Shown here: positions 56,281-64,000 of the stretch, piece by piece | Position numbering within the stretch: position 1 is the stretch's first letter | Layout: every line of letters starts with the position of its first letter | Source: Paracoccaceae bacterium | Lineage (GTDB): Bacteria > Pseudomonadota > Alphaproteobacteria > Rhodobacterales > Rhodobacteraceae | Direction: 5' to 3' | Length of the DNA stretch: 64,000 nt | NCBI GenBank assembly: GCA_026989055.1 | Contig: JALSKC010000072.1 | Coordinates: forward strand, 62,001 to 126,000 | The notes under the pieces: model-generated | The model's database searches: none | The model's input: the letters and a program-made list of their open reading frames with translations, nothing else | Told to the model about the DNA's origin: nothing | Translations under genes and position numbers: made by a program

Positions 56281-57098
56281 GCGCGACGGCGGCGGTTCGA
56301 CCCCATGTCACCGAAGACGGGCGCGAGCTCGGCGAGGTTCTGATGGACCTGCGCAACATCACCCTGCGGTTCGGCGGGGTGACTGCAATCAAGGATGTCT
56401 CGTTCAACATCCAGCAGGGAGAGATCCGCGCGATCATCGGCCCGAACGGTGCGGGCAAGACCTCGATGCTGAACGTGATCAACGGCTTCTATCACCCCCA
56501 GGAGGGCAGCATCACCTTCCGCGGCGAGACCCGTTCGCGGATGCGGCCCCATGATGCCGCGCGGCAGGGCATTTCGCGCACCTTCCAGAATGTCGCCCTG
56601 TTCCAGGGCATGACCACGCTGGACAACATCATGGCCGGCCGGGCGCTGAAGATGCGCCGGAACTTCCTGTGGCAGATGCTGCGTTACGGTCCGGCGCTGG
56701 AGGAGGAAATCGAGCATCGCCGCAAGGTCGAGGAGGTGATCGACTTCCTGGAGATCGAACATATCCGCAAGACCCCGGTCGGGCGGCTGCCCTACGGGTT
56801 GCAGAAGCGGGTCGAACTGGGGCGCGCGCTGGCGGCCGAGCCTGCGCTGCTGCTGCTGGACGAACCGATGGCGGGGATGAATGTCGAGGAAAAGGAGGAC
56901 ATGAGCCGCTTCATCCTCGATGTGAACGAACAGCTCGGCACCACGATCGCCCTGATCGAACACGACATGGGCGTGGTGATGGATCTCGCCGACCGGGTGG
57001 TCGTGCTGGACTACGGCAGGAAGATCGCCGACGGAAAGCCGGACGAGGTGCAGAGCGACCAGGCCGTGATCGACGCATATCTGGGGGTGCCGCACTGA
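56277..57098 (+). CDS. ABC transporter ATP-binding protein, LivG type
   Basis: A 273-residue ATPase. Walker A GPNGAGKTS near residue 57, signature LPYGLQKRVELGRALA, Walker B LLLLDEPMAGMN and the H-loop Glu-His-Asp in IEHDMGVVMDLADR. The length and AMAGMN-type signature are those of LivG rather than LivF. Its start overlaps the synthetase stop (ATGA) and its stop overlaps the permease start (TGATG). Confidence 0.93.
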   Translation: MSATAAVRPHVTEDGRELGEVLMDLRNITLRFGGVTAIKDVSFNIQQGEIRAIIGPNGAGKTSMLNVINGFYHPQEGSITFRGETRSRMRPHDAARQGISRTFQNVALFQGMTTLDNIMAGRALKMRRNFLWQMLRYGPALEEEIEHRRKVEEVIDFLEIEHIRKTPVGRLPYGLQKRVELGRALAAEPALLLLDEPMAGMNVEEKEDMSRFILDVNEQLGTTIALIEHDMGVVMDLADRVVVLDYGRKIADGKPDEVQSDQAVIDAYLGVPH

Positions 57099-58054
57099 TG
57101 GAACTGCTCTACAACATTTTCGTCGATCCCTTCGCGCAGATGGTCTCGACGCCGGACTTCCTGCTGCAGGTGCTGTGGGAAGGGTTCGTGACCGGCACGC
57201 TCTATGCGCTTATCGCGCTGGGCTACGTGCTGATCTTCAAGGCATCCGGGGTGTTCAACTTCGCCCAGGGCATCATGGTGGTCTTTGCGGCGCTGTCGCT
57301 TGTCGGCTTTTACGAGGCCGGGGTGCCGGCCTGGCTGGCACTGCTTCTGGCGCTGGGGATCATGGCGGTGCTGGCGGTGGGGACCGAGCGCCTTGTCTTG
57401 CGCCACATGGTCAACCAGGAAGAGATCATCCTGTTCATGGCGACGATCGGGCTGAGCTACTTCCTGATCGGGTCTGGCGAACTGATCTTCGGCGGGGAAA
57501 CCAAGTCGATGATCACCGAGGAACTCGGCCTGCCCACCGGCTCGACCGTGCTCGATGTGGCCGGCGGGATCGTCATCCTGCAGCATATCGACATCGCGGC
57601 GGCGGTGATCGCGGCGCTGATGGTGGCCGCGCTGGCCTTCTTCTTTTCCAAGACCCGGATCGGGCGCGCTCTGAGGGCGGTGGCCGACGACCACCAGGCG
57701 GCGCTGTCGGTGGGGATCTCGCTCAACCAGATCTGGGCGGTGGTGTGGTTTGCCGCCGGCATCGTGGCGCTGGCCACCGGAATCATGTGGGGAGCGCGCT
57801 CGGACGTATCCTTTGCCCTGCAGATCGTTGCGCTCAAGGCGCTGCCGGTGCTGATCCTGGGCGGCTTCACCTCGATCCCCGGCGCGATCATCGGCGGGCT
57901 GATCATCGGCATGGGCGAGAAACTGTTCGAGGTCTACTGGGGCGGGCTCATGGGCGGTGGCGTCGAGGGCTGGTTCGCCTATGTGATCGCGCTCATCTTC
58001 CTGCTGTTCCGACCGCAGGGCCTGTTCGGCGAAAAGATCATCGAAAGGATCTGA
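57098..58054 (+). CDS. ABC transporter permease, LivH type
   Basis: A 318-residue inner-membrane permease with about eight helices. GTLYALIALGYVLIFKASGVFNFAQG is the LivH hallmark (seen as YALIALGYVLIFKASG and FNFAQG), and LKALPVLILGGFTSIPGAIIGG is the coupling EAA-like loop. It pairs with the LivM-type permease directly downstream. The start shares a base with the preceding stop. Confidence 0.93.
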   Translation: MELLYNIFVDPFAQMVSTPDFLLQVLWEGFVTGTLYALIALGYVLIFKASGVFNFAQGIMVVFAALSLVGFYEAGVPAWLALLLALGIMAVLAVGTERLVLRHMVNQEEIILFMATIGLSYFLIGSGELIFGGETKSMITEELGLPTGSTVLDVAGGIVILQHIDIAAAVIAALMVAALAFFFSKTRIGRALRAVADDHQAALSVGISLNQIWAVVWFAAGIVALATGIMWGARSDVSFALQIVALKALPVLILGGFTSIPGAIIGGLIIGMGEKLFEVYWGGLMGGGVEGWFAYVIALIFLLFRPQGLFGEKIIERI

Positions 58055-58057
58055 GGC

Positions 58058-59134
58058 ATGATTTACCGCGAAGCAGGGCAGTTCAAGACCTCCTACCGGC
58101 AGGACAGCGCGATCTTTCCGATCCTGCAGGACCGGATCGCGATCATCTTCTACCTGTTCGTCGCCTTCATCGTGATCCCGCTCTTCGGGTCGGATTTCTT
58201 CCTGAACTCGATGATGATTCCGTTCCTGATCTTCGCGCTGGCGGCGATCGGGCTGAACGTGCTGACCGGATACACGGGGCAGATCTCGCTGGGAACCGGC
58301 GCCTTCATGGGGGTCGGCGCCTATTCCTGCTACAAGCTGACCACCTTCTTCCCCGAGACCAATATCGTGCTGCTGATCCTGCTGTCCGGCTTCTTCGCTG
58401 CCGGCATCGGCATGATCTTCGGGTTGCCATCGCTGCGCATCAAGGGCTTCTATCTGGTGGTCACCACGCTCGCGGCGCAGTTCTTCCTGGAATGGGCCTT
58501 CATCCGGGTGGGCTGGCTTTACAACTACAATGATTCCGGCGCCATCGAGGTGCCCCAGCGCGAGGCCTTCGGGCTGATCGTGACCGGCCCTGCGGCCACG
58601 CCGTCGGTGCGCTACCTGATGGTGCTCTCGATCGTGGTGCTGGTGACCTGGGTCGTCTCGAACCTGATCCACGGCCGGATCGGGCGCAGCTGGATGATGA
58701 TCCGCGACATGGACATCGCCGCCGAGCTGATCGGGGTGCGCCCGCTCCATGCCAAGCTGTCGGCCTTTGCCGTTTCGTCCTATGTGGCCGGCGTGGCCGG
58801 GGCGATGATGGTATTCTTCTGGCTGGGGGCGGCCGAGGTGGAGAGCTTCGACGTGAACCACTCCTTCCTGATCCTGTTCATGGTGATCATCGGAGGGCTG
58901 GGTTCCCTGGTCGGCTCGTTTCTGGGGGCGGCCTTCATCTGGATGCTGCCGATCGTGATCCGCGCCGTGCCCCGCGTGCTGGGGCTCGACATCAATGCCG
59001 CCACCGTGGAGCATCTCAACTTCATGATCCTCGGCGCGCTGATCATCTTCTTCCTCATCATCGAACCGCACGGGCTTGCCAGGCTCTGGTCGGTGGTGAA
59101 ACAGAAACTTCGCGTCTGGCCGTTCCCGTATTAG
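58058..59134 (+). CDS. ABC transporter permease, LivM type
   Basis: A 358-residue permease with around ten membrane segments. GLNVLTGYTGQISLGTGAFMGVGAY, seen as LTGYTGQISLG, and FMVIIGGLGSLVGSFLGAAF are LivM signatures. It starts 3 nt after the livH stop. The cytoplasmic N-terminus is longer than in E. coli LivM. A 118-nt gap separates it from the binding-protein gene. Confidence 0.93.
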   Translation: MIYREAGQFKTSYRQDSAIFPILQDRIAIIFYLFVAFIVIPLFGSDFFLNSMMIPFLIFALAAIGLNVLTGYTGQISLGTGAFMGVGAYSCYKLTTFFPETNIVLLILLSGFFAAGIGMIFGLPSLRIKGFYLVVTTLAAQFFLEWAFIRVGWLYNYNDSGAIEVPQREAFGLIVTGPAATPSVRYLMVLSIVVLVTWVVSNLIHGRIGRSWMMIRDMDIAAELIGVRPLHAKLSAFAVSSYVAGVAGAMMVFFWLGAAEVESFDVNHSFLILFMVIIGGLGSLVGSFLGAAFIWMLPIVIRAVPRVLGLDINAATVEHLNFMILGALIIFFLIIEPHGLARLWSVVKQKLRVWPFPY

Positions 59135-59252
59135 GGTCGGGCGGGGGAATGACGGCCTCGCCTCGGAACCGGGCGGGTCGCGGAAACGGAAGGCAAAGGT
59201 TTCGGACTCAGGCGGCCCGCACCCGCGGCCGCGCAACAAGGGAGGAACAGGA

Positions 59253-60557
59253 ATGTTCGGAAAGATGGTTACCGGGGCCACGATCCTGGCAACGGCGCTC
59301 ACGCTCCAGACCGGCAGCGTGAGTGCAGAGGAGACGCTTTTCGTCCCCTCGCTCAGCTATCGCACCGGCCCGTTCGCGGCCAACGGCATCCCGATCGCCA
59401 ACGGCTTTGCCGACTACTTCACCATGCTGAACGAGCGTGACGGCGGCATCGGCGGCGTCAAGGTCACGGTTGAGGAATGCGAGACCGGCTACAACGCCCA
59501 GAAGGGGGTGGAGTGCTACGAGGCCACCAAGGGCAAGGGGGCGCTGGTCTACAACCCCTATTCCACCGGCATCACGCTGCAGCTGATCCCCAAGGCCCCG
59601 GTCGACAAGATCCCGGTGCTCTCGATGGGCTACGGCCTGTCGGCGGCGGCCATCGGCGAGAAGTTCCCCTGGACCTTCAACTACCCGGCCACCTACTGGG
59701 ACCAGATGTCGTCGATCATCAAGTATATCGACGGCAAGGAGGGCGGCATCAAGGGCAAGAAGATCGGCTTCATCTACCTTGACGTCGGCTACGGCAAGGA
59801 GCCGATCCCGCTGCTCGACCAGCTGGCCGAGGAGATGGGCTTTACCGTGGTCAAGTTCCCGGTCGGCGTGAAGGAGATGCAGAACCAGTCCTCGCACTGG
59901 TTGAACGTGCGCAAGGAGCGGCCCGACTGGATGATCATGTGGGGCTGGGGTGCGATGAACGCCACCGCGATCAAGGAAGCCGCCAAGACCCGCTACCCGA
60001 TGGATCGGTTCATCGGCAACTGGTGGTCCGGCGCGAATGTCGATCTTGAACCGGCGGGCGAGGCCGGCAAGGGTTACATCGCTGCCAACATGGCCGCGGC
60101 GGGAACCGACATGCCGGCGATCCAGGACATCCTGAAATACGTGGTCGATGCCGGCAAGAGCAAGGTCGCCGAGCGTTCTGATGTGGGCAAGGTGCTCTAC
60201 AACCGCGGGGTTCTGAACGCGGTGGTGGTCGCCGAGGCGATCCGCACCGCCCAGGAAATGACCGGCAAGAAGATGATCACCGGCGAGGACATGCGCCTCG
60301 GCCTGGAGAACCTGGACTTCTCCGCCGAGCGGATGGCCGAGCTGGGGCTGCCGGGCTTCACCGCCCCGATCAAGGCCAGCTGCGAGAACCACGGCTCCGG
60401 CGGGTCGATCTTCCTGCATCAGTGGAACGGTTCCGGTTGGGAGACGATCACCGATCTGATTCCGCCGATGACCGAGAAGGTGCGTGCCATGCTCGAGGAA
60501 GCCGCCGACAAGTATGTCGCGGACAAGCCTGACTGGCAGACCCAGGACTGCGGCTGA
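59253..60557 (+). CDS. ABC transporter substrate-binding protein, LivK type
   Basis: A 434-residue periplasmic protein; the signal peptide ends SVSAEE. The mature part shows the type I periplasmic binding fold of the Leu/Ile/Val family (VPSLSYRTGPFAANGIPIANGFADYF, AAAIGEKFPWTFNYPATYWDQ, RPDWMIMWGWGAMN). It is longer than LivK itself (about 345 residues mature) and belongs to the group found next to acyl-CoA synthetases, whose ligands are poorly known. GGGAGGAACAGG precedes the ATG. A strong hairpin follows the stop. Confidence 0.9.
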   Translation: MFGKMVTGATILATALTLQTGSVSAEETLFVPSLSYRTGPFAANGIPIANGFADYFTMLNERDGGIGGVKVTVEECETGYNAQKGVECYEATKGKGALVYNPYSTGITLQLIPKAPVDKIPVLSMGYGLSAAAIGEKFPWTFNYPATYWDQMSSIIKYIDGKEGGIKGKKIGFIYLDVGYGKEPIPLLDQLAEEMGFTVVKFPVGVKEMQNQSSHWLNVRKERPDWMIMWGWGAMNATAIKEAAKTRYPMDRFIGNWWSGANVDLEPAGEAGKGYIAANMAAAGTDMPAIQDILKYVVDAGKSKVAERSDVGKVLYNRGVLNAVVVAEAIRTAQEMTGKKMITGEDMRLGLENLDFSAERMAELGLPGFTAPIKASCENHGSGGSIFLHQWNGSGWETITDLIPPMTEKVRAMLEEAADKYVADKPDWQTQDCG

Positions 60558-60577
60558 CGCAGGCCCGGAACCAGACC

Positions 60578-60603
60578 GGGGCCGGCCGGGTGCGGCCGGC
60601 CCC
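60578..60603 (+). repeat. GC-rich hairpin between the binding protein and LivF-type genes
   Basis: GGGGCCGGCC and GGCCGGCCCC pair perfectly over 10 bp with a 6-nt loop, without a U-tract. Such a hairpin can protect the upstream mRNA from 3' exonucleases and limit read-through, raising binding protein over ATPase. Confidence 0.8.
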
Positions 60604-60633
60604 ACCAGGCGATTTCAGGACGGACCCGAAGCC

Positions 60634-61470
60634 ATGAACGCAGATGCCACAGCCGCCGCCTCGCAGGCGGAAGACATCCTCCAGGTCAACAATATCGAGG
60701 TGATCTACAACCATGTGATCCTCGTTCTGAAGGGGGTTTCCCTGAGCGTTCCCAAGGGCGGCATCATCGCGCTTCTGGGCGGCAACGGGGCCGGCAAGAC
60801 GACGACCCTGAAGGCGATCTCCAACCTGCTGCATTCGGAGCGCGGCGAGGTCACCAAGGGGGCGATCCTGTATCACGGCAGGCCGGTGATGCAGCTCGAC
60901 CCGGCCGAGCTCGTGCGCCGCGGCGTGATCCAGGTGATGGAAGGGCGCCACTGCTTCGAGCATCTCTCGGTCGAGGAAAACCTGCTCACGGGGGCCTTCA
61001 CCCGCCGCGACGGGGCCAGGGCCGTCCAGCAGGATCTGGAGATGGTCTATTCCTATTTCCCCCGCCTGAAGGAGCGGCGGAAGTCCCTGGCCGGCTACAT
61101 TTCCGGGGGCGAACAGCAGATGGTCGCCATCGGCCGCGCGCTCATGAGCCGGCCCGAGACCATCCTGCTCGACGAACCATCCATGGGGCTTGCCCCGCAG
61201 CTGGTGGAAGAGATCTTCGGCATCGTGAAGAACCTGAACGAGCAGGAGGGCGTGTCCTTCCTGCTGGCCGAGCAGAACACCAACGTGGCGCTGAAATACG
61301 CCCATTACGGCTATATCCTGGAAAGCGGCCGGGTGGTGATGGACGGCCCGGCGGCGGAACTGCGCGAAAACCCGGACGTGAAGGAATTCTACCTCGGGAT
61401 CAGCGAGAAGGGGCGCAAGAGCTTCCGAGAGGTGCGCAGCTACCGCCGCCGCAAGCGCTGGCTGAGCTGA
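60634..61470 (+). CDS. ABC transporter ATP-binding protein, LivF type
   Basis: A 278-residue ATPase. Walker A GGNGAGKTT, signature YISGGEQQMVAIGRALM, Walker B ILLDEPSMGLAPQLVEEI and AEQNTNVALKYA are typical of LivF. The tail is extended by a very basic stretch (SYRRRKRWLS). With the LivG-type ATPase it completes the heterodimeric motor. The stop shares a base with the next gene start. Confidence 0.93.
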   Translation: MNADATAAASQAEDILQVNNIEVIYNHVILVLKGVSLSVPKGGIIALLGGNGAGKTTTLKAISNLLHSERGEVTKGAILYHGRPVMQLDPAELVRRGVIQVMEGRHCFEHLSVEENLLTGAFTRRDGARAVQQDLEMVYSYFPRLKERRKSLAGYISGGEQQMVAIGRALMSRPETILLDEPSMGLAPQLVEEIFGIVKNLNEQEGVSFLLAEQNTNVALKYAHYGYILESGRVVMDGPAAELRENPDVKEFYLGISEKGRKSFREVRSYRRRKRWLS

Positions 61471-61766
61471 TGGCCGAGGCGAAGGTCGCCTGCCGGACGC
61501 CCAACCCGGGCAAGCCGGGGATGACGAACATCCCGAAATGGAAGTTCGACTGCATCCGCGCCGCGATCCTGGACACCCTGGCCGAGGGTGACACGGCCTG
61601 GTCCGACCTGACCGAAGCCGTCCGGGCCCGCCTGTCCGAAGACGAACTGGCGCGGATGGGCAAGCTGAGGTGGTTCGTGGTGACGGTGAAACTTGAACTT
61701 GAGGTCCGCGGCGAGATCGCGCGGATCCCGGGGCGATCGCCCCAGATGCTGACGAGGGCGACATGA
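61470..61766 (+). CDS. DUF6958-like small protein
   Basis: A 98-residue cytoplasmic protein. The pattern RTPNPGKPGMTNIPKWKFDCIRAAIL, then VTVKLELEVRGEIARIPGRSPQML, fits my memory of DUF6958, a family of about 100 residues with no assigned function and a winged-helix-like look. It overlaps both neighbours (TGATG with the LivF-type gene and 4 nt with the ligase gene), so it is a true member of the operon. A role in controlling the pathway is possible but not shown by the sequence. Confidence 0.6.
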   Translation: MAEAKVACRTPNPGKPGMTNIPKWKFDCIRAAILDTLAEGDTAWSDLTEAVRARLSEDELARMGKLRWFVVTVKLELEVRGEIARIPGRSPQMLTRAT

Positions 61767-62983
61767 GTACTTTCTACGACGATCTGGAAACCCGCTCCGC
61801 CGATGCGCGCGCCGCCGACATCGCCCGCGCCCTGCCCGAACAGATCGCCCGTGCCCGGGCGCTTCCCGGATACGCTTCGAGCCTGGCCGATGTGGATCCG
61901 GCGCAGATCACCTCGGCCGAGGCTCTGGCCTCGCTTCCCGTCCTGCGCAAGTCGGCGCTGGTGGAGGCGCAGGCGGCGCATCCGCCCTTCGGGGGCTTCA
62001 CCGCCGACGGTTCGGCCGGTTTCGAGCATGTCTTCCAGTCACCCGGCCCGATCCACGAGCCGGGGCGCACCAGCCCGGACTGGTGGCGGCTGGGCCGTTT
62101 CATCCATGCCTGCGGCGTGCGCCGCGGCGATGTGGTGCAGAACTGCTTCTCCTACCATTTCACCCCCGCCGGCATGATGTTCGAAAGCGCCGCCCGCGCC
62201 GTGGGGGCAACGGTGTTTCCCGCCGGCATCGGCCAGACCGAACTGCAGGTGCGCGCCGCCGCCCATCTGGGGGTGACCGCCTGGGCCGGCACGCCGGATT
62301 ACCTGAAGGTGATCCTCGACAAGGCCGACGAGATGGGCGTGAAGCTGAACATCACCCGCGCCGGGGTGGGGGGCGGGGCGCTGTTCCCCTCCCTGCGCCA
62401 GGAATACGCCGAGCGCGGCATCGCCTGCCTGCAGTGCTACGCCACCGCCGACATTGGCAACATCGCCTACGAAAGCGAGGCGATGGAGGGGATGATCGTG
62501 GACGAAGGCGTGATCGTGGAGATCGTGCGCCCCGGCACCGGCGAGCCGGTGCCCGAGGGCGAGGTGGGCGAGGTGGTGGTGACCACGCTCAACCCCGACT
62601 ATCCGCTGATCCGCTTCGCCACCGGCGACCTGTCCGCCGTGCTGCCCGGCCAGTCGCCTTGCGGGCGCACCAACATGCGCATCAGGGGCTGGATGGGACG
62701 CGCCGACCAGACCACCAAGATCAAGGGCATGTTCGTGCGCCCCGAGCAGGTGGCCGAGCTGGTGGCCCGCTTCCCCGAGGTGCGACGCGCCCGGGTTGTC
62801 GCCACCCGCGAAGGCGAGATGGACGTGATGACGGTGCTGATCGAGGCCGAAGGCGGAGACCGGGCCGCCTATGAGGGAGCCGTGCGCGAGATCCTCAAGT
62901 TGCGCGGCAGCGTCGAGATCGTCGCGCCGGGCAGCCTGCCCAACGACGGGTTGGTGATCGACGATCAGCGCAGCTACGACTGA
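61763..62983 (+). CDS. Phenylacetate-CoA ligase (PaaK)-like protein with altered P-loop
   Basis: A 406-residue ANL-superfamily protein. QTELQVRAAAHLGVTAWAGTPDYLKVIL and the ATADIGNIAYES and LIRFATGDLS motifs are those of the PaaK group. The segment where PaaK has SSGTTGKP reads FQSPGPIHEPG, so the phosphate-binding loop is not canonical. The C-terminal hinge GRADQTTKIKGMFVRPEQV is intact. It ends the transporter operon, suggesting a second CoA ligase or a thioester-related accessory for the imported acid. The ATG overlaps the preceding gene by 4 nt. Confidence 0.82.
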   Translation: MSTFYDDLETRSADARAADIARALPEQIARARALPGYASSLADVDPAQITSAEALASLPVLRKSALVEAQAAHPPFGGFTADGSAGFEHVFQSPGPIHEPGRTSPDWWRLGRFIHACGVRRGDVVQNCFSYHFTPAGMMFESAARAVGATVFPAGIGQTELQVRAAAHLGVTAWAGTPDYLKVILDKADEMGVKLNITRAGVGGGALFPSLRQEYAERGIACLQCYATADIGNIAYESEAMEGMIVDEGVIVEIVRPGTGEPVPEGEVGEVVVTTLNPDYPLIRFATGDLSAVLPGQSPCGRTNMRIRGWMGRADQTTKIKGMFVRPEQVAELVARFPEVRRARVVATREGEMDVMTVLIEAEGGDRAAYEGAVREILKLRGSVEIVAPGSLPNDGLVIDDQRSYD

Positions 62984-63367
62984 TCCGCCGCGCTCCCGCC
63001 CGGGGGGGCGGGGCGCGCCGGGACGGCGGGCGCTGGCAGGGGAGTGTCGATGCGCGGGAGAGGACCGCGGGAGGGAGGAACAGTCTGCCCGCCCGGCCGG
63101 CGCTGCTCGCGACGCCCCGCCTGACGAGCCGCGATCCGCCCGGCCCGCGACCTGCCTGAAGGCCCCGCTTGCGGCAGCGCAGGGCCGCGGGCGGGGTTCC
63201 GGAGCGGAAGCCCCGGCAGGAAGCCCCGGCAGGAAGAACAGGAAGAAACGCCGCCCGGAGGGCGGCTTGCTGTGCGATCCCGGCGAGTCGAACCCGCCGG
63301 CCCCGCCCCCGCTCCGCTCTCGGAGCGGATGGCTCCGGGCGGGTGGCCCGGCGGCTGCGGCCGCGCT
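62984..63367. other. Intergenic region between the PaaK-like gene and rpmJ
   Basis: 384 nt, very GC-rich, between convergent genes. It contains a tandem AAGCCCCGGCAGG pair at about 63209-63234 and the candidate rpmJ terminator at 63250-63266. I see no gene. Confidence 0.55.
63250..63266 (-). terminator. Candidate terminator of the tRNA-Val/rpmJ unit
   Basis: On the minus strand GCCGCCC and GGGCGGC pair over 7 bp with a 3-nt loop, followed by GTTTCTT. It lies about 100 nt after the rpmJ stop. Confidence 0.55.
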
Positions 63368-63493
63368 TCAGCCCTGGCGGGCCTTGAACCGGCGCTGCGT
63401 CTTGTTGATCACGTAGACCCGGCCCTTGCGGCGCACGATCCGGCAGTCGCGATGCCGGCTCTTGAGCGAACGCAGCGAGTTCCTGACCTTCAT
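63368..63493 (-). CDS. rpmJ: 50S ribosomal protein L36, zinc-free type
   Basis: A 41-residue protein: [14 protein letters not shown], then [19 protein letters not shown] and KARQG at the end. Only one Cys remains, so the zinc ribbon of classical L36 is lost; this C-minus form is usual in Alphaproteobacteria. AGGAGA precedes the ATG at 63493. It lies 59 nt downstream of tRNA-Val on the same strand. Confidence 0.95.
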   Translation of the reverse strand: MKVRNSLRSLKSRHRDCRIVRRKGRVYVINKTQRRFKARQG

Positions 63494-63552
63494 GGTCTTC
63501 TCCTCATTCATGCGGCGCCTTGCGCCTCGAAGCCTCTGCCCGCAAGGGGCGG

Positions 63553-63627
<75 letters not shown>

Positions 63628-63718
63628 GATCGATGCGTTGCCCCCGTCTCGCCGCCGGATGCACCAAAGCCGGTGCGCCAAACGACAAGACGCGGGGGCT
63701 CCCGCGTCGGCCCGCTGG

Positions 63719-63747
63719 TCTATAAAAGGAGTCGGACGTGCTTTCAA
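63719..63747 (-). promoter_or_regulatory. Promoter of tRNA-Val (and probably rpmJ)
   Basis: On the minus strand TTGAAA (63742-63747), a 17-nt spacer and TATAGA (63719-63724): one of the best promoter matches in the window. It lies about 90 nt upstream of the tRNA, so the precursor has a 5' leader containing a GACGCGGG hairpin. Confidence 0.75.
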
Positions 63748-63752
63748 GGGGT

Positions 63753-63781
63753 TTCGGTTCCCTCCCTTCCCGGTCTATATT
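63753..63781 (+). promoter_or_regulatory. Candidate promoter of the N-formylglutamate amidohydrolase gene
   Basis: TTCGGT (63753-63758), a 17-nt spacer and TATATT (63776-63781) end 22 nt before the ATG. The -10 is good and the -35 weak. Confidence 0.5.
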
Positions 63782-63803
63782 GCCGGCCGGAAAGGAACCC
63801 CGT

Positions 63804-64000
63804 ATGCCGCAGGATGCCTTCCAGCTGATCATGCCGCGAAGCCGCCGGAGCGGCCTCGTGTTCGCGTCACCGCACAGCGGGCGACGCTACCCGCCGGAGT
63901 TCCTGGCGCAAAGCAGGCTCGACCCGGTGACGATCCGCTCCTCGGAGGATGCCTTTGTCGATCAGCTGTTCGAGGCGGCACCGAGGTTCGGGGCGCCGCT
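63804..64000 (+). CDS. N-formylglutamate amidohydrolase (3' end outside window)
   Basis: 65 residues are visible. [23 protein letters not shown] and [19 protein letters not shown] match the N-terminus of N-formylglutamate amidohydrolases (HutG type and relatives), zinc enzymes whose conserved PHSG motif supplies a metal ligand His. They release formate from N-formylglutamate at the end of one histidine degradation route, or act on related N-formyl compounds. AAAGGAA precedes the ATG at 63804. No hut genes are visible here. Confidence 0.85.
   Translation, partial: MPQDAFQLIMPRSRRSGLVFASPHSGRRYPPEFLAQSRLDPVTIRSSEDAFVDQLFEAAPRFGAP

Noticed and set aside
57011-59302. Long antisense frame across the liv permease genes
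   Set aside because: It is the mirror of two clear membrane permeases. The translation is a low-complexity mix of charged and His residues with no start context.

Overview
The window is a high-GC, gene-dense chromosomal segment of an alphaproteobacterium, most likely Rhodobacterales (Rhodobacter/Paracoccus relatives). This is inferred from irr divergent from fabA-fabB-fabI, a SAM/SAH-type riboswitch ahead of metK, an SHP/diheme cytochrome cluster, the zinc-free form of ribosomal protein L36, and many family pairings typical of that order. I see no insertion sequence, prophage, integrase, CRISPR array or rRNA. One tRNA is present (Val, GAC).

Layout. 1-6.3 kb: two convergent catabolic operons. 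The plus strand has an FAD monooxygenase (cut by the window edge), a DUF2783 protein and a VOC protein. The minus strand has five tightly coupled genes: HAD dehalogenase, alpha/beta hydrolase, PLP dehydratase, alpha/beta hydrolase, BKACE. 6.4-10.5 kb: a degenerate M50-like membrane protein, fabI, fabB, fabA and divergent irr. 10.6-23 kb: a glycosyltransferase-like gene, miaB, two secreted proteins sharing a short module, then the phoH-ybeY-corC-lnt-metK-trmB housekeeping run, with a cytochrome b561/SHP/diheme cytochrome cassette between metK and trmB. 23-31.6 kb: aroA, cmk, a DnaJ-like/CbpM-like pair, rpsA, ihfB, lapA, trpF, trpB.

31.7-35.6 kb is the main accessory region. Two secreted proteins with polyaspartate tails are followed by a membrane-anchored LuxR-type regulator. 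After rpsO come two proteins sharing a short 'FRPGE' module. 35.7-44.9 kb: DUF1643, truB, rbfA, dapB, an SDHAF4-like gene, rsmB, a heparinase II/III protein, purH, lspA and a DUF3035 lipoprotein. 45-51.4 kb: an M16 protease pair, mutL, rmuC and DUF3775. 51.7-54 kb: two saccharopine dehydrogenase genes, preceded by a tandem repeat block.

54-63 kb is an eight-gene operon: acyl-CoA synthetase, livG-, livH-, livM-, livK- and livF-like ABC transporter genes, a DUF6958-like protein and a PaaK-like ligase. It probably imports and CoA-activates a carboxylic acid. The window ends with rpmJ, tRNA-Val and the start of an N-formylglutamate amidohydrolase gene.

Recurring themes are 1-4 nt start/stop overlaps (translational coupling), two tiny coupling ORFs (before cmk and before rpsA), and promoters placed so close to the start codon (irr, rbfA) that leaderless mRNAs are predicted. 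Family assignments come from reading motifs in the translations; no database search was run.
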